From positions 124,001-188,000 of the forward strand of contig NZ_JAJQJI010000008.1 in assembly GCF_021213805.1 (NCBI RefSeq): 64,000 nt of DNA. The letters are read 5' to 3'. This DNA comes from Mycobacterium sp. MYCO198283 (lineage in GTDB: Bacteria > Actinomycetota > Actinomycetes > Mycobacteriales > Mycobacteriaceae). A model generated the notes under the pieces. It did not search any database. It was not told where the DNA came from and saw only the letters and a program-made list of their open reading frames with translations. The stretch's first letter is position 1. Each line of letters begins with the position of its first letter. Shown in pieces: positions 37,441 through 48,447 of the stretch. A program made the translations under genes and the position numbers.

Positions 37441-38481
37441 ATGGCGCAGCAAGCCCCCGATCGCGAGAAGGCCCTCGAGCTGGCGCTCGCGCAGATCGAG
37501 AAGAGCCACGGCAAAGGCTCGGTGATGCGCCTCGGTGACGAGGTCCGGGCGCCGATCTCGGTGATCCCCACCGGGTCCATCGCGCTCGACGTGGCGCTGG
37601 GTATCGGCGGGCTGCCCCGCGGCCGGGTCATCGAGATCTACGGCCCGGAATCCTCGGGTAAGACCACCGTCGCGCTGCACGCGGTGGCCAACGCCCAGGC
37701 CGCCGGCGGTATTGCCGCCTTCATCGACGCCGAGCACGCGCTCGACCCGGACTACGCCAAGAAACTGGGCGTCGACACCGACGCGCTGCTCGTCAGCCAG
37801 CCCGACACCGGCGAGCAGGCCCTCGAGATCGCCGACATGCTGATCCGTTCCGGCGCGCTGGACATCCTGGTGATCGACTCGGTCGCGGCGCTGGTGCCGC
37901 GCGCCGAGATCGAGGGCGAGATGGGCGACAGCCACGTCGGCCTGCAGGCCCGCCTGATGAGCCAGGCGCTGCGTAAGATCACCGGTGCGCTCAGCAACTC
38001 CGGCACCACCGCCATCTTCATCAACCAGCTCCGCGAGAAGATCGGCGTGATGTTCGGAAGTCCCGAAACCACCACGGGCGGAAAGGCGTTGAAGTTCTAC
38101 GCCTCGGTCCGCATGGACGTGCGACGCATCGAGACGCTGAAGGACGGCACCGACGCAGTCGGCAACCGCACCCGCGTCAAGATCGTCAAGAACAAGGTGT
38201 CGCCGCCGTTCAAGCAGGCCGAGTTCGACATCCTCTACGGCCGCGGCATCAGCCGAGAGGGTTCGCTGATCGACATGGGCGTCGAGCACGGCTTCATCCG
38301 CAAGTCGGGGTCGTGGTTCACCTACGACGGCGAGCAGCTCGGACAGGGCAAGGAGAACGCCCGCAAATTCATGCTGGAGAACACCGACGTCGCGAACGAG
38401 ATCGAGAAGAAGATCAAGGAGAAGCTCGGCATTGGCGCCGTGGTGACCGATGACGTCCTGCCCGCCCCCGTCGACTTCTGA
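37441..38481 (+). CDS. recA: Recombinase RecA
   Basis: Strand-exchange ATPase that also triggers LexA self-cleavage. The 346-residue protein has Walker [10 protein letters not shown] (68-76), the MAW motif, loop L2 ([24 protein letters not shown] region) and the usual C-terminal acidic domain. There is no intein, unlike M. tuberculosis RecA. An AGAGGTACC leader gives a good ribosome binding site before the ATG. Two damage-responsive promoter elements stand upstream. recX starts inside its 3' end. Confidence 0.98.
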   Translation: MAQQAPDREKALELALAQIEKSHGKGSVMRLGDEVRAPISVIPTGSIALDVALGIGGLPRGRVIEIYGPESSGKTTVALHAVANAQAAGGIAAFIDAEHALDPDYAKKLGVDTDALLVSQPDTGEQALEIADMLIRSGALDILVIDSVAALVPRAEIEGEMGDSHVGLQARLMSQALRKITGALSNSGTTAIFINQLREKIGVMFGSPETTTGGKALKFYASVRMDVRRIETLKDGTDAVGNRTRVKIVKNKVSPPFKQAEFDILYGRGISREGSLIDMGVEHGFIRKSGSWFTYDGEQLGQGKENARKFMLENTDVANEIEKKIKEKLGIGAVVTDDVLPAPVDF

Positions 38482-38971
38482 CGACGCCAAGCGCGAGGAG
38501 CAGGCGCGGAACGTCTGTCTGCGCCTGCTCACCGCGCGAGCGAGGACCCGATCCGAGCTCGAAGAGCAGTTGGCCAAGCGGGGTTATGCGAACGAGGTGA
38601 CCCGGCGGGTGCTCGATCGGCTGGCCGACGTCGGGCTTATCGACGACGCGGCGTTCGCCGAGCAGTGGGTGAGGTCGCGACGGCAGAACTCCGGCAAGGG
38701 CAAGCGGGCGCTGGTCGCCGAGCTGAAGAACAAGGGCGTCGACGACGAGGTGATCTCTGCGGTCATCGAGGACGTCGACCCGGCGGCGTGGCGCAGCCGG
38801 GCCGAGGAACTGGTGGCGGCCCGGCTGCGGCGGGAAAACCTCGACGGCGACGCGCTCAAGGTGATGCGCCGGCTGGTCGGGATGCTGGTGCGACGCGGCT
38901 ACCACCCTTCGATGGCGCACGATGTGGTCCGCACCGCGCTCGACCTGGAGCTGGAGCGGCGCCGCACCTGA
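38450..38971 (+). CDS. recX: RecA regulator RecX
   Basis: Inhibits RecA filament growth by binding along it. The 173-residue protein is made of three-helix RecX repeats, for example [26 protein letters not shown] and [16 protein letters not shown] each in pieces matching the family. The ATG at 38450 lies 32 bases before the recA stop, so both are translated from one mRNA. It is convergent with gluD, 17 bases away. Confidence 0.95.
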   Translation: MTSCPPPSTSDDAKREEQARNVCLRLLTARARTRSELEEQLAKRGYANEVTRRVLDRLADVGLIDDAAFAEQWVRSRRQNSGKGKRALVAELKNKGVDDEVISAVIEDVDPAAWRSRAEELVAARLRRENLDGDALKVMRRLVGMLVRRGYHPSMAHDVVRTALDLELERRRT

Positions 38972-38988
38972 GCCGGGACGCCGGCGCG

Positions 38989-39861
38989 TCACGCGGCCGG
39001 GGTGTCGATCTGCACTCCACGCGGCGCCACCGGCGCGGCGGCCGACCGTGGGGAGCGGCGCAGCCGGCGCTCGAGCCAGCCGGCCAGCCACGACAGCGCG
39101 AAGTTCAGCGCGATCATCAGCACCGCGACCACGACGAGCGCGACGAACAGGTTGCGGTAGGCGGTGCCGACGTTCTGGCCTTGGCGGACCAGCTCGAGGA
39201 AATTGATCTGGTAGCCGATCGCGGTGTCCTTCAGCACCACGACGAGCTGCGAGACGAGCGCCGGAAGCATGGCGGTCAACGCCTGGGGGAGCAGGATCAG
39301 GCGCATGGTCTGCGACCACCGCAGCCCCAGCGCTGCGGCTGCTTCCGCTTGCCCCCGGGGCAGGGAGGCGACGCCGGCCCGGACGATCTCGGCGATCACC
39401 GCGGAGTTGTAGAGCGTCAGCCCGGTGATTACCCCGGCAAGCGGCAGCTGCGACGACGGGAACGCGTCGAGCTGGGCGTAGAGGTAGTAGGTGAAGATCA
39501 TCATCACCAGCACCGGGACGGCGCGGAAGAACTCGACCACCGTCCCGGCCAGCCAGCGCAGCGGCGCCGACGCCGACATGCGGCCGACGGCCAGCAGCAG
39601 GCCCAGCGCCATCGCGAAGACGATCGACACCACCGCCGCGGTCAGCGTGCCCTGAATGCCTGGCAGCAGATAGGTCTCCCACAGCTCGGGCGTCAGGAAC
39701 GGCTGCCACTTCGCCGCCTCGAACTGGCCCTTGTCCGCCAGCTTGACCGCCACCAGCAAGCCGACGCCCACCAGCACCACCAGCGTGAGCACCGACAGCG
39801 CCCGGTTGCGCCGGATAGCGCGGGGCCCGGGCGCGTCGAACAACACCGTCGAGTGGCTCAT
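38989..39861 (-). CDS. gluD: Glutamate-type ABC importer, permease GluD
   Basis: The 290-residue membrane protein has an N-terminal helix, the HisM/GlnP-type permease domain with five further helices, and the EAA loop GQAEAAAALGLRWSQTMRLILLPQA that docks to the ATPase. The long N-terminal extension (about 1-75) and the C-terminal arginine-rich tail are typical of actinobacterial GluD. The ATG at 39861 overlaps the gluC stop. Substrate assignment to glutamate or a related polar amino acid comes from operon similarity to gluABCD of Corynebacterium. Confidence 0.87.
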   Translation of the reverse strand: MSHSTVLFDAPGPRAIRRNRALSVLTLVVLVGVGLLVAVKLADKGQFEAAKWQPFLTPELWETYLLPGIQGTLTAAVVSIVFAMALGLLLAVGRMSASAPLRWLAGTVVEFFRAVPVLVMMIFTYYLYAQLDAFPSSQLPLAGVITGLTLYNSAVIAEIVRAGVASLPRGQAEAAAALGLRWSQTMRLILLPQALTAMLPALVSQLVVVLKDTAIGYQINFLELVRQGQNVGTAYRNLFVALVVVAVLMIALNFALSWLAGWLERRLRRSPRSAAAPVAPRGVQIDTPAA

Positions 39862-40547
39862 CGCGCCACCGCCAGTCGTCGGCCGAGGTGGGTGAACAGC
39901 AGCCCCAGCGGCAGTGTCAGCACGATGAAACCGAAGGCGATGATGCCGCTGATCGCAAACAGCGCCGCCTCGTTCTCGATCAGCTTCTTCATGAGCGCCG
40001 CGGCTTCGGCGACGCCGATCGCCGAGGCGATGGTGGTGTTCTTCGTCAACGCGATCAGCACCGAGCCCAGCGGCGCCACCACCGCCCGAAACGCCTGCGG
40101 CAGCAGCACATACCGCAGGTTCTGGCCGAACGTCAGCCCGATTGCGCGGGCGGCTTCGGCCTGGCCGAGCGGCACGGTGTTGATGCCCGCGCGCACCGAC
40201 TCACACACGAAAGCGGCGGTGTACACCGTCAATCCGAGCACCGCGAGCCGAAAGTTGTTGTCGACCACCATCGTCGGCGAACCCCGCTCGGCCAGGGCCA
40301 GCCCGAGCGTCTGGTAGAGGCCCAACGAACAAAACACGATGATCAGCGTCAGCGGCGTGTTGCGCACCACGTTGACGTAGCTCGTACCGATCAGCCGCAG
40401 CACCGGGACCGGCGACACCCGCATGGCGGCCAACGCCGTACCCAGGACCAGGGCGCCGAGTCCGGCGGACACCGTCAGCTCGACGGTCACCCCGAACGCG
40501 GCGAGAATCTCGTCGCGGTATTCGCCGACGATCCGCGAGATCTCCAC
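39858..40547 (-). CDS. gluC: Glutamate-type ABC importer, permease GluC
   Basis: The 229-residue HisM-family permease has five predicted membrane helices and the EAA loop GQAEAARAIGLTFGQNLRYVLLPQAF. It pairs with GluD in the membrane. The GTG at 40547 lies 18 bases after the gluB stop. Its stop overlaps the gluD start (ATGA, 39858-39861). Confidence 0.88.
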   Translation of the reverse strand: MEISRIVGEYRDEILAAFGVTVELTVSAGLGALVLGTALAAMRVSPVPVLRLIGTSYVNVVRNTPLTLIIVFCSLGLYQTLGLALAERGSPTMVVDNNFRLAVLGLTVYTAAFVCESVRAGINTVPLGQAEAARAIGLTFGQNLRYVLLPQAFRAVVAPLGSVLIALTKNTTIASAIGVAEAAALMKKLIENEAALFAISGIIAFGFIVLTLPLGLLFTHLGRRLAVAR

Positions 40548-40565
40548 GCGTCGAGTGCTATCAGC

Positions 40566-41369
40566 TCAGGAGCGCTGCACCTGCGGCGGGGCGGGCATCG
40601 CGTAGCCCGACTTGCCGAGGTTCTTCTGGAACGCCTGCTGCCACGCGCCGGAGTCGATCATCTTCTGGATCGCGTCGTTGATCTTGCCGCGCAGCTCGCT
40701 GTCGTCCTTGGCCAGGCCGATCCCGTAGTTCTCCACCGAGAACGGCTGGCCGGGAATCTTGAACTGGCCCGGACTCTGCTCGGCGTAGCCCGCGAGGATC
40801 ACCGCGTCGGTGGTGAGCGCGTCGACCGCCTTGTTGCGCAGCGCCTCGATGCAGGCCGAGTAGGTGTCGTACTCCTGCAGCTGCACGTTCGGGTACTTCT
40901 TCTTGATGTTCTGCGCCGGCGTCGAATTGTTCACCGAGCAGAGCACCTTGTTGTTGTTCAGCGACTCCGGGCCGGTGATCGAATTGTCGTCGGCCCGGAC
41001 CAGCAACGCCTGGCCGGTGGTGAAGTAGGGCCCCGCGAAGGACACCTTCTTCTCCCGCTCCGGGGTGATCGAGTAGGTGGCCACGATGTAGTCGACCTGA
41101 CCCGTCTCGATCAGGTTCTCGCGCTGCGGGCTCGGCGCCTCTTTCCACTCGATCTTGTCCGGCGAGTAGCCCAACTGCTCGGCGACGTAGGTGGCGACGT
41201 CGACGTCGAACCCGGACATGCCCTGCGGTGTCTTCATGCCCAGGCCCGGCTGGTCGAACTTGGTCCCGATCGTGATGGTGTTCTGATCGTCCCCGCTGCC
41301 ACAGGCGGCAAGCGGCAGCACCGCGGCGACCGCGGCGACCAGGGCGAGGCGTAACCGCTTCGACGACAT
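40566..41369 (-). CDS. gluB: Glutamate-type ABC importer, substrate-binding lipoprotein GluB
   Basis: The 267-residue protein has a lipoprotein signal peptide with lipobox LAAC (acylated Cys23) and the family-3 solute-binding fold: [12 protein letters not shown] at the first strand, [15 protein letters not shown], the amino-acid-binding [13 protein letters not shown], and [14 protein letters not shown]. It captures the substrate outside the membrane. It lies 25 bases after gluA and before gluC, the usual gluABCD order. Confidence 0.9.
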   Translation of the reverse strand: MSSKRLRLALVAAVAAVLPLAACGSGDDQNTITIGTKFDQPGLGMKTPQGMSGFDVDVATYVAEQLGYSPDKIEWKEAPSPQRENLIETGQVDYIVATYSITPEREKKVSFAGPYFTTGQALLVRADDNSITGPESLNNNKVLCSVNNSTPAQNIKKKYPNVQLQEYDTYSACIEALRNKAVDALTTDAVILAGYAEQSPGQFKIPGQPFSVENYGIGLAKDDSELRGKINDAIQKMIDSGAWQQAFQKNLGKSGYAMPAPPQVQRS

Positions 41370-41394
41370 CAGTGAACTCCCTCGTGGTGCGGCA

Positions 41395-42183
41395 TCAGTG
41401 GTTGAGGATCTTGCCGAGAAAATCGCGGGCCCGCTCCGATTGCGGTGAGGCGAAGAAGGTTTCGGGATCGGCGGCCTCGACGATCGCGCCCTCGTCCATG
41501 AAGACGACCCGGTTGGCGGCGCGGCGGGCGAACCCCATCTCGTGGGTGACCACGAGCATCGTCATCCCGTCCGCGGCGAGCTGTGCCATGACGTTGAGCA
41601 CCTCGCTGATCATCTCCGGATCCAGCGCGCTGGTCGGTTCGTCGAACAGCATCACCTTGGGGTTCATCGCCAGCGCCCGCGCGATCGCTGCCCGCTGCTG
41701 CTGCCCGCCCGACAGCGCCGCCGGGTACTTGTCGGCCTGGTTGGCAATGCCGACGCGCTCGAGCAGCGCCATGCCCTCGCGCCGGGCCCGCTCGCGGTCC
41801 AGCTTGCGCACCTTGACCGGTCCGAGGGTGACGTTGTCGATGATCGTCTTGTGCGAGAACAGGTTGAACGACTGGAAGACCATCCCGACGTCCGACCGCA
41901 GCCTCGCCAGCGCCCGCCCCTCCGCCGGCAGCGGGACGCCGTCGACGGCGATGGATCCGGAGTCGATGGGCTCCAGCCGGTTGATGGTGCGGCACAGGGT
42001 CGACTTCCCCGACCCGGACGGTCCGAGCACCACCACCACTTCGCCGCGCGCGACGTCGAGGTCGATGTCGCGCAACACGTGCAGCGCGCCGAAGTGTTTG
42101 TTGACGCCCCGCATCGACACCATCGGGGTGCCGGCGGCGGGCGGCCGGTCGGAAGCGTCGGTCGGCGACTCGGCGCTGATCAT
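41395..42183 (-). CDS. gluA: Glutamate-type ABC importer, ATPase GluA
   Basis: The 262-residue ABC ATPase powers import. Walker A is GPSGSGKST, the signature motif is LSGGQQQR, Walker [13 protein letters not shown] and the switch His is in VVTHEMG. I choose the ATG at 42183; a start at the internal [11 protein letters not shown] would remove about 20 non-conserved residues and is also possible. The gene diverges from miaB, with 76 bases for both promoters. Confidence 0.92.
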   Translation of the reverse strand: MISAESPTDASDRPPAAGTPMVSMRGVNKHFGALHVLRDIDLDVARGEVVVVLGPSGSGKSTLCRTINRLEPIDSGSIAVDGVPLPAEGRALARLRSDVGMVFQSFNLFSHKTIIDNVTLGPVKVRKLDRERARREGMALLERVGIANQADKYPAALSGGQQQRAAIARALAMNPKVMLFDEPTSALDPEMISEVLNVMAQLAADGMTMLVVTHEMGFARRAANRVVFMDEGAIVEAADPETFFASPQSERARDFLGKILNH

Positions 42184-42259
42184 GAGGCCTGACCCTACCG
42201 AGGCCCGGCCGATCCAGCGCGGGTTTCTCCGCGTGCAGCGCGCTGAGCTAGCCTTGAGT

Positions 42260-43780
42260 GTGTCTTCGAGTGCCCCTGAGCAGGCCGTCTTGCGGCCCAC
42301 GGTGCGGCGGCGCAGCTACGAGGTGCGCACCTACGGCTGCCAGATGAACGTCCACGACTCCGAGCGGCTCGCCGGCCTGCTGGAGGCAGCCGGCTACGAA
42401 CGCGCAGTCGACGGATCCCAGGCCGACGTCGTGGTGTTCAACACCTGCGCGGTCCGCGAGAACGCCGACAACAAGCTCTACGGCAACCTGAGCCATCTGG
42501 TGCCCCGCAAGCAACGCAACCCCGACATGCAGATCGCCGTCGGCGGCTGCCTGGCGCAGAAGGACCGCCGCGCGGTGCTCGATCGCGCGCCGTGGGTGGA
42601 TGTGGTGTTCGGCACCCACAACATCGGATCGCTGCCCGCCCTGCTCGACCGCGCGCGGCACAACCGGATGGCGCAGGTCGAGATCGCCGAAACGCTGCAG
42701 GAGTTCCCGTCGGCGCTGCCGGCGACGCGGGAGTCGGCGTACGCCGCATGGGTGTCGATCTCGGTGGGCTGCAACAACACCTGCACGTTCTGCATCGTCC
42801 CCTCGCTGCGGGGCCGAGAGCTCGACCGCCGGCCGGGCGACATCCTCGCGGAGGTGCAGTCGCTGGTGGACCAGGGCGTGCTCGAGGTGACGCTGCTGGG
42901 CCAGAACGTCAACGCCTACGGCGTGTCGTTCGCCGACCGGGACGAGCCACGCGACCGCGGGGCGTTCGCGTCGTTGTTGCGCGCGTGCGGACGCATCGAC
43001 GGTCTGGAGCGGGTGCGGTTCACCTCACCGCATCCCGCCGAGTTCACCGACGACGTCATCGAGGCGATGGCCGACACGCCGAACGTCTGCCCGGCCCTGC
43101 ACATGCCGCTGCAGTCGGGATCGGACCGCGTCCTGCGGGCGATGCGCCGGTCCTACCGCGCCGAGCGGTATCTGGGGATCATCGAGCGGGTGCGGGCGGC
43201 GATGCCGCACGCGGCGATCACCACCGACCTCATCGTCGGCTTCCCCGGCGAGACCGAGGCGGACTTCCAGGCCACGCTGGACGTGGTGGCGCAGGCCCGG
43301 TTCGCCGGCGCGTTCACCTTCCAGTACTCCAAGCGCCCCGGCACCCCGGCCGCCGAATACCCCGACCAGATCCCGAAGTCCGTCGTACAGGAACGCTACG
43401 ACCGGCTGATCGCCCTGCAGGAGGACATCGCGTTGCACGAGAACCGTACGCAGGTCGGCCGGACCGTCGAGCTGCTGGTGGCGGCCGGCGAGGGCCGCAA
43501 GGACATCCGCACCGCCCGCATGACCGGCCGCGCCCGCGACGGCCGGCTGGTGCACTTCCAGCCCGGCGACGCCGAGATCCGCCCGGGCGATGTGGTGACC
43601 ACCGTCGTGACGGCCGCGGCCCCGCACCACCTCGTGGCGGACGGGCCGCTGCTCACCCACCGCCGCACCCGCGCCGGCGACGCCCATGCCGGCGGGCAGC
43701 GACCGGTCACCGTGGGGCTCGGGCTGCCGTCGGTAGGACGTCCCGCGGCCGCCCCAACCGCGGCGGGGTGCCCACGATGA
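42260..43780 (+). CDS. miaB: tRNA-2-methylthio-N6-isopentenyladenosine(37) synthase MiaB
   Basis: Radical SAM methylthiotransferase that adds the 2-methylthio group to i6A37 made by MiaA. The 506-residue protein has the three N-terminal cluster ligands Cys27, Cys63 and Cys97, the radical-SAM motif CNNTCTFC (Cys171, 175, 178), and a C-terminal TRAM domain (about 385-455). After that comes an Ala/Pro-rich tail. I choose the GTG at 42260, which sits at leaderless distance from a TAGCCT -10 box (42249-42254). miaA is 3.8 kb downstream. The stop overlaps the next start (ATGA). Confidence 0.96.
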   Translation: MSSSAPEQAVLRPTVRRRSYEVRTYGCQMNVHDSERLAGLLEAAGYERAVDGSQADVVVFNTCAVRENADNKLYGNLSHLVPRKQRNPDMQIAVGGCLAQKDRRAVLDRAPWVDVVFGTHNIGSLPALLDRARHNRMAQVEIAETLQEFPSALPATRESAYAAWVSISVGCNNTCTFCIVPSLRGRELDRRPGDILAEVQSLVDQGVLEVTLLGQNVNAYGVSFADRDEPRDRGAFASLLRACGRIDGLERVRFTSPHPAEFTDDVIEAMADTPNVCPALHMPLQSGSDRVLRAMRRSYRAERYLGIIERVRAAMPHAAITTDLIVGFPGETEADFQATLDVVAQARFAGAFTFQYSKRPGTPAAEYPDQIPKSVVQERYDRLIALQEDIALHENRTQVGRTVELLVAAGEGRKDIRTARMTGRARDGRLVHFQPGDAEIRPGDVVTTVVTAAAPHHLVADGPLLTHRRTRAGDAHAGGQRPVTVGLGLPSVGRPAAAPTAAGCPR

Positions 43781-44367
43781 GCGCCGACGACAGCGGCTTC
43801 GAGGCCTACAAGGACGATCTGGACGCCGTCGAGCGCCGGGTGGCCGGCGAGATCAACCCCGGTGGCCGTGCCGTCGTCGTCGCGGTGCTGGTGTTCGTGC
43901 TGCTGGTGTCGTTCGTGCTGCCGCACACCGGCGGTGCCCGCGGCTTCGACGCGCTGCTGGGCTCGGCGGCCGCGCAGGAGGCCGCCGTGACGCTGCCGTC
44001 GCGGGTGTTCACCTGGCTGGCACTCGTATTCGGCGTCGGCTTCTCGATGCTGGCGTTGCTGACCCGCCGCTGGACGCTGGCGTGGGTCGCCCTCGCCGGA
44101 TCGGCGGTCGCCAGCGTGATCGGCATGCTCGCGGTGTGGTCGCGGCAGACGGCGGGCGCGGGCAACCCCGGCCCGGCGTTCGGGCTGATCATCGCCTGGA
44201 TCGCGGTGATCCTGCTGACGTTCCACTGGGCGCGGGTGGTGTGGTCGCGCACCGCGGTGCAGCTGGCCGCCGAGCAGGAGCGCCGGCGGCTCGCCGCCGA
44301 GCAGGAGGCGACGACCCTGCTCGACGGGCTGCGGGAGCCCGATCCCCGCCGCGACGACGACTCCTAG
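43777..44367 (+). CDS. Conserved membrane protein (Rv2732c-like)
   Basis: The 196-residue protein has four predicted membrane segments (near 35-52, 80-97, 103-122 and 134-152) between a charged N-terminus and a C-terminal Glu/Arg-rich helix ([20 protein letters not shown]). Function unknown; it always follows miaB in mycobacteria. The ATG at 43777 overlaps the miaB stop. The next gene converges with directly adjoining stop codons (44365-44370). Confidence 0.82.
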   Translation: MSADDSGFEAYKDDLDAVERRVAGEINPGGRAVVVAVLVFVLLVSFVLPHTGGARGFDALLGSAAAQEAAVTLPSRVFTWLALVFGVGFSMLALLTRRWTLAWVALAGSAVASVIGMLAVWSRQTAGAGNPGPAFGLIIAWIAVILLTFHWARVVWSRTAVQLAAEQERRRLAAEQEATTLLDGLREPDPRRDDDS

Positions 44368-45720
44368 CTACCGGCGGCGGTTCAGCGTCCGAGCAGCGGC
44401 GTCGGCCCACTCACGCCACTGCTTCGCGCTGGCCTGCGCGGCTTCGGCGTCCTTGGTGCGGCCCGCGGCCGCGGCCTTGGCGGCCTGCTTCTCGAATTGC
44501 TCGGCGCGGGCCCGGAACTGTTCGGCGCGCGCCTGCGCCTCCGGATCGCCGCGATCGGGTTCGGCCGCGTCGCGGATGCGCTTCTCGACGGCCTTCAGCC
44601 GCTTCTCGAGGTCGGCGGCGCGCTCCCGCGGCACCCGGCCGATGGCCTCCCACTTGTCGACGAGCGTGCGCAGCGCGGCGCGGGCGGCGTCCCGGTCGGA
44701 CACCGCGACCTTCTCGGCTTGGGCCAACAGCGCCTCCTTGGCCTGCGCGTTCGCCACCAGTTCGGCGTCGCGGGTGGCGGTCGCGGCGTTGCGCGCCTCG
44801 AAGAACACGTCCTGAGCGGCCTTGAACCGGCGCCACAGCGCGTCGTCGGTGTCCTTGGCGGCGCGCCCGGCGGCCTTCCACTCCACCAGCAGCTGACGGA
44901 ACGCCGCCGCGGTGTTCGCCCAGTCGGTGGACGACGAGAGGGCCTCGGCGCGCTCGCAGAGCTTCTCCTTGGCCGCCTTGGCGCCGGCCCGCTCGCGGTC
45001 GAGCTCGGCGAAGTGCGCGCCGCGGCGGCGGTTGAACGTCTCGCGGGCCGCCGAATACCGCTTCCACAGCGCGTCGTCGGTCTTGCGGTCGAGCCCGGTG
45101 ATGGTCTTCCACTCGTCGAGGATCTGGCGCATCCGGTCGCCCGCGGCTTTCCACTGCCCGGTGGTCTGCGCGAGCGCCTCCGCTTCGACGGCCAGCGCCT
45201 CCTTGCGGGCGAGCAGCGCTGCCCGCTCCGCTTCCCGACGGGCCCGCTGCGCCTGCGCGGTCTCCTGCGCGTGCTCCTGGATCGCGTCGAGCCGGGCGGT
45301 CAGGGCGTCGACGTCGCCGAGGACCGCTGCCGTGGGCAGGGATTCGGCGAGCGCGGCCGCCGCTGCGCGGATCTTTCGGGCATCGCCGCTGCCCGAGGCC
45401 AGCCGCGCTTCCAGCAGGGCGATCTCGGTGCTCAGATCGTCATACCGGCGACCGAAGTGCGCGAACGCCGCCTCCGCATCACCGGCCTGCCACGAGCCGA
45501 TGCTCCGTTCGCCCGCGGAGGTGATCAGCCAGACCGTGCCGTCGGGATCGACCCGGCCGAACCGGTGCGGGTCGCCGCTGGGCGCGGCGACGCCGACGAC
45601 CGCGGCGGGCCGGGTCGGTCTGGGCACCGGGCGGGCGCCGGGGCGGGGCGCCGGCTTCGGGGTACCGCCGGTCGCCGGCGTGTCCTGCACGTCCTGCGCG
45701 CCCGGATCGGTCTCAGCCAT
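44368..45720 (-). CDS. DUF349 coiled-coil protein (Rv2731-like)
   Basis: The 450-residue protein has a Pro-rich N-terminus (1-45), a small domain with [24 protein letters not shown], and then several DUF349 helical repeats, each with a pattern such as [19 protein letters not shown] and [20 protein letters not shown]. The C-terminus is a charged coiled coil. DUF349 proteins have been tied to nucleic-acid or ribosome-associated stress roles in a few bacteria, but the function here is unknown. I choose the ATG at 45720, giving exactly the Rv2731 length. Confidence 0.85.
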   Translation of the reverse strand: MAETDPGAQDVQDTPATGGTPKPAPRPGARPVPRPTRPAAVVGVAAPSGDPHRFGRVDPDGTVWLITSAGERSIGSWQAGDAEAAFAHFGRRYDDLSTEIALLEARLASGSGDARKIRAAAAALAESLPTAAVLGDVDALTARLDAIQEHAQETAQAQRARREAERAALLARKEALAVEAEALAQTTGQWKAAGDRMRQILDEWKTITGLDRKTDDALWKRYSAARETFNRRRGAHFAELDRERAGAKAAKEKLCERAEALSSSTDWANTAAAFRQLLVEWKAAGRAAKDTDDALWRRFKAAQDVFFEARNAATATRDAELVANAQAKEALLAQAEKVAVSDRDAARAALRTLVDKWEAIGRVPRERAADLEKRLKAVEKRIRDAAEPDRGDPEAQARAEQFRARAEQFEKQAAKAAAAGRTKDAEAAQASAKQWREWADAAARTLNRRR

Positions 45721-45920
45721 GTCCCCACACCTCCGCACGGTCGACCCGCACCTCTGCCGCGCGTCGCGGCGCCCTGCGCACCAGCGGAAACCGGCTGGTC
45801 TCCGCACGCACCGCTATTGAAACAAATCGCCGACCGGGACGCCCGTGCGTTGCCGGGCGCGCTTGCGCCCGCCGGGCGCACTGGGCAGGCTGTAGCCCCC
45901 GGGGCGCGGTGGAGGTGCGG

Positions 45921-46811
45921 ATGGCCAGGGCGGAGATCGCGGTCGTGCTGGCGCTGGCGGCGGCGCTGTGCCTGGCGATCGGCGACGTCACGCAGCAGCG
46001 GTCGGCGCACGAGGTCACCGACGAGCCGGTGGGCAACACCCGGCTGCTGCTGTCGCTCTTGCGCGATGTGCGGTGGTGGCTCGGCGGTGCGGTGGCCGCG
46101 CTCGGGTTCGGCCTGCAGGCCGCCGCGCTGGGGTTCGGCTCGGTGCTGCTGGTCCAGGCGCTGCTCGTCACCGCGCTGCTCTTCGCGCTGCCCATCAACG
46201 CCCGCATCACCGGCCGCCGCGTCACTCGCCGCCAGTGGTGCTGGGCGGTGGCGCTGGCCGCCGCGGTCGCGGTCGTCGTCACCGTCGGCAACCCCACCGA
46301 GGGCACCGCGCGCGGCTCGTGGCAGGACTGGTCGGCGGTGATCGCGGTGCTCGCGCCGGTGCTCTTGGCCTGCGTCGTCGGCGCCCGGCTGCGGCCCGGC
46401 CCGGCGGCCGCGGTGCTGCTCGGCGTGGTGTCCGGCGCGCTGTGGGGGGTGTTCGCGGTGCTGATGAAGGGCGTCGTCGACCGGCTCGCCGACGGGCTGG
46501 TCGCGCTGCTCACCACGCCGGAGCTGTACGCCTGGGCGCTGGTGGCGGTCGCCGCGACGGCCTGGCAGCAGTCGTCGTTCCGCGCCGGCGCGCTGACCGC
46601 GTCGCTGCCCACCATGACGGTCACCGAGCCGGTGGTCGGATCGGTGCTCGGCGTCGTCGTCCTCGGCGAGGCGTTGCGGCCCGACGGTGCCGGCTGGATC
46701 GCCCTCGTCGTCGCCGTCACCGTCACGGTCGTGGCGACCATGGCGCTGGCGCGCAGCGAGGCGTCGGACACCCCGGCCCGCGCAGCCGGTGCGGCGCCCG
46801 TCGCTCGCTAG
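45921..46811 (+). CDS. DMT-family (EamA-like) membrane transporter
   Basis: The 296-residue protein has nine to ten predicted membrane helices in two related halves, the fold of the drug/metabolite transporter superfamily; Rv2729c is the likely counterpart. The first helix carries LAIGDVTQQRSAHEV, a motif of the DMT proteins annotated as magnesium-type or NIPA-like transporters, but I cannot fix a substrate. I choose the ATG at 45921, with GGTGGAGG six bases upstream, over the GTG at 45909 that overlaps this site. Confidence 0.8.
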   Translation: MARAEIAVVLALAAALCLAIGDVTQQRSAHEVTDEPVGNTRLLLSLLRDVRWWLGGAVAALGFGLQAAALGFGSVLLVQALLVTALLFALPINARITGRRVTRRQWCWAVALAAAVAVVVTVGNPTEGTARGSWQDWSAVIAVLAPVLLACVVGARLRPGPAAAVLLGVVSGALWGVFAVLMKGVVDRLADGLVALLTTPELYAWALVAVAATAWQQSSFRAGALTASLPTMTVTEPVVGSVLGVVVLGEALRPDGAGWIALVVAVTVTVVATMALARSEASDTPARAAGAAPVAR

Positions 46812-46815
46812 CGTG

Positions 46816-47538
46816 ATGGCCGTGCTCGTCGCCGTCGCCCTCGTGCCGTCCGCACCCGTGCTCGTGCCCGAACTCGCCGGCGCCGCGGCCACCGAGACCG
46901 TCGAGGTGCGGGCGGCGATCGCCGACGCGGTGGCGGCGCTGCCCGGCCGGTGGGTCGCCGTCGGCGTCGATGCCCGCGCCGGCTACGTCGCCCCGTCGGC
47001 GGTCGGGACGTTCGCGGGGTACGGGGTCGACCGCGTGGTGCGGTTGTCGCCGCAGGCCGACAGGCCCGCGGTGTTGCCCCTCGCGGCGCTCATCACCGGC
47101 TGGATCCGCGGCACCGCCGCACCGCGGGCCGCCGCCGAGGTGCTGCTCTATCCCGCCGAGCTGAGCGCCGACGACGCCGCCGCCGAGGGCCGCGCGCTGC
47201 GGTCCGCGCTGGACGACGCCGACGAGGAGGTTGGCTTGCTGGTGGTCGCCGACGGGCTGCGCACCCTCACGCCGCCCGCACCCGGCGGCTTCGACCCCGA
47301 CAGCGTGGCCGTGCAGCAGCGGGTCGACGACGCGCTGGCCGCGGGGGACGGCGCCGCGCTGCGCGACCTGCCCGACGCGGTCACCGGCCGGGTCGCCTAC
47401 CAGGTGTTGGCCGGCGCCGTCGAACACCCCGCCGCGGCGGTCGAGCGCTATCGCGGCGCCCCGTTCGGCGTCGGCTACTTCGTCGGCGCCTGGCGTCCGG
47501 CGGGCAGGAGCGAAGCGACCGGGGGATCGACCGAGTGA
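46816..47538 (+). CDS. Class III extradiol dioxygenase-like protein (Rv2728c-like)
   Basis: The 240-residue protein begins [20 protein letters not shown], the first strand and loop of the LigB/MEMO fold, but the His and acidic metal ligands of the active dioxygenases are not evident, so it may be non-catalytic. It lies between the transporter gene and miaA, and its stop overlaps the miaA GTG. The last codons include the same GAGCGAAGCGAC-type sequence as the ftsK repeats, giving the odd C-terminus [11 protein letters not shown]. Confidence 0.75.
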   Translation: MAVLVAVALVPSAPVLVPELAGAAATETVEVRAAIADAVAALPGRWVAVGVDARAGYVAPSAVGTFAGYGVDRVVRLSPQADRPAVLPLAALITGWIRGTAAPRAAAEVLLYPAELSADDAAAEGRALRSALDDADEEVGLLVVADGLRTLTPPAPGGFDPDSVAVQQRVDDALAAGDGAALRDLPDAVTGRVAYQVLAGAVEHPAAAVERYRGAPFGVGYFVGAWRPAGRSEATGGSTE

Positions 47539-48443
47539 TCCGTCCGGTGGCGATCGTCGGGCCCACCGGCACCGGCAAGTCGGACCTCGGGCTGGCGCTC
47601 GCCGAACGGCTCGGCGGCGAGATCGTCAACGCCGACGCGATGCAGCAGTACCGCGGCATGGACATCGGCACCGCCAAACTCCCGGTCGAACAGCGCCGCG
47701 GGATCCCGCACCACCAGCTCGACGTCCTCGACGTCACCGAGACCGCCACCGTCGCCCGCTACCAGGCCGCGGCGGCCGCCGACGTCGAGGCGATCACCGC
47801 GCGCGGCGTCGTGCCGGTGATCGTCGGCGGCTCGATGCTCTACCTGCAGTCGCTGCTCGACGACTGGCGGTTCCCCGCGACCGACGCGGGCGTCCGCGCC
47901 CGCTACGAAGCGCGGCTCGCGGACATCGGCGTGGCCGCGCTGCACGCCGAGCTGGCCACCGTCGATCCGGCCGCGGCGGCCGGCATCCTGCCGTCCGACG
48001 GCAGGCGCGTGGTGCGCGCGCTGGAGGTGGTCGAGCTCACCGGCAAGCCGTTCGCCGCGTCGGCCCCGTCGATCGGGGCGCCGCGGTGGGACACCGTCAT
48101 CGTCGGGCTCGACTGGCCCACCGAACTGCTCGACGCGCGCCTGCGACAGCGCACCGACGCGATGTTCGCGGCCGGGCTCGTCGACGAGGTGCGACGGCTC
48201 GTCGCGGTGGGCTTGCGGGAGGGCGCCACCGCAGCGCGGGCGCTCGGATACGCGCAGGTGCTGGCCGATCTCGACGCCGGCGGCGACGGCTCGGGCGCCC
48301 GCGAACCGACGTTCGTCGGCACCCGCCGCTACGTCCGCCGGCAGCGGTCCTGGTTCCGCCGCGACCACCGCATCCACTGGCTCGACGGGGCCCGGAGCGG
48401 GCACGTGGACACCGTGTGGCGGCTGCTGCGCGCCGTAGTCTGA
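47535..48443 (+). CDS. miaA: tRNA dimethylallyltransferase MiaA
   Basis: Transfers the isopentenyl group of DMAPP to A37 of tRNAs that read UNN codons; MiaB acts next. The 302-residue protein has the P-loop [11 protein letters not shown], the catalytic Asp in [32 protein letters not shown] and the swinging-domain residues [14 protein letters not shown]. The GTG at 47535 overlaps the preceding stop. dapF follows after four bases. Confidence 0.96.
   Translation: MIRPVAIVGPTGTGKSDLGLALAERLGGEIVNADAMQQYRGMDIGTAKLPVEQRRGIPHHQLDVLDVTETATVARYQAAAAADVEAITARGVVPVIVGGSMLYLQSLLDDWRFPATDAGVRARYEARLADIGVAALHAELATVDPAAAAGILPSDGRRVVRALEVVELTGKPFAASAPSIGAPRWDTVIVGLDWPTELLDARLRQRTDAMFAAGLVDEVRRLVAVGLREGATAARALGYAQVLADLDAGGDGSGAREPTFVGTRRYVRRQRSWFRRDHRIHWLDGARSGHVDTVWRLLRAVV
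48436..48441 (+). promoter_or_regulatory. -10 element of dapF, leaderless start
   Basis: TAGTCT at the end of miaA lies 6 bases before the dapF ATG at 48448, so dapF may have its own leaderless transcript besides read-through from miaA. Confidence 0.4.
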
Positions 48444-48447
48444 CGGG

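Noticed and set aside
37441..38481. Possible RecA intein as in M. tuberculosis
   Set aside because: The RecA sequence is continuous at 346 residues with no insertion near the usual site.
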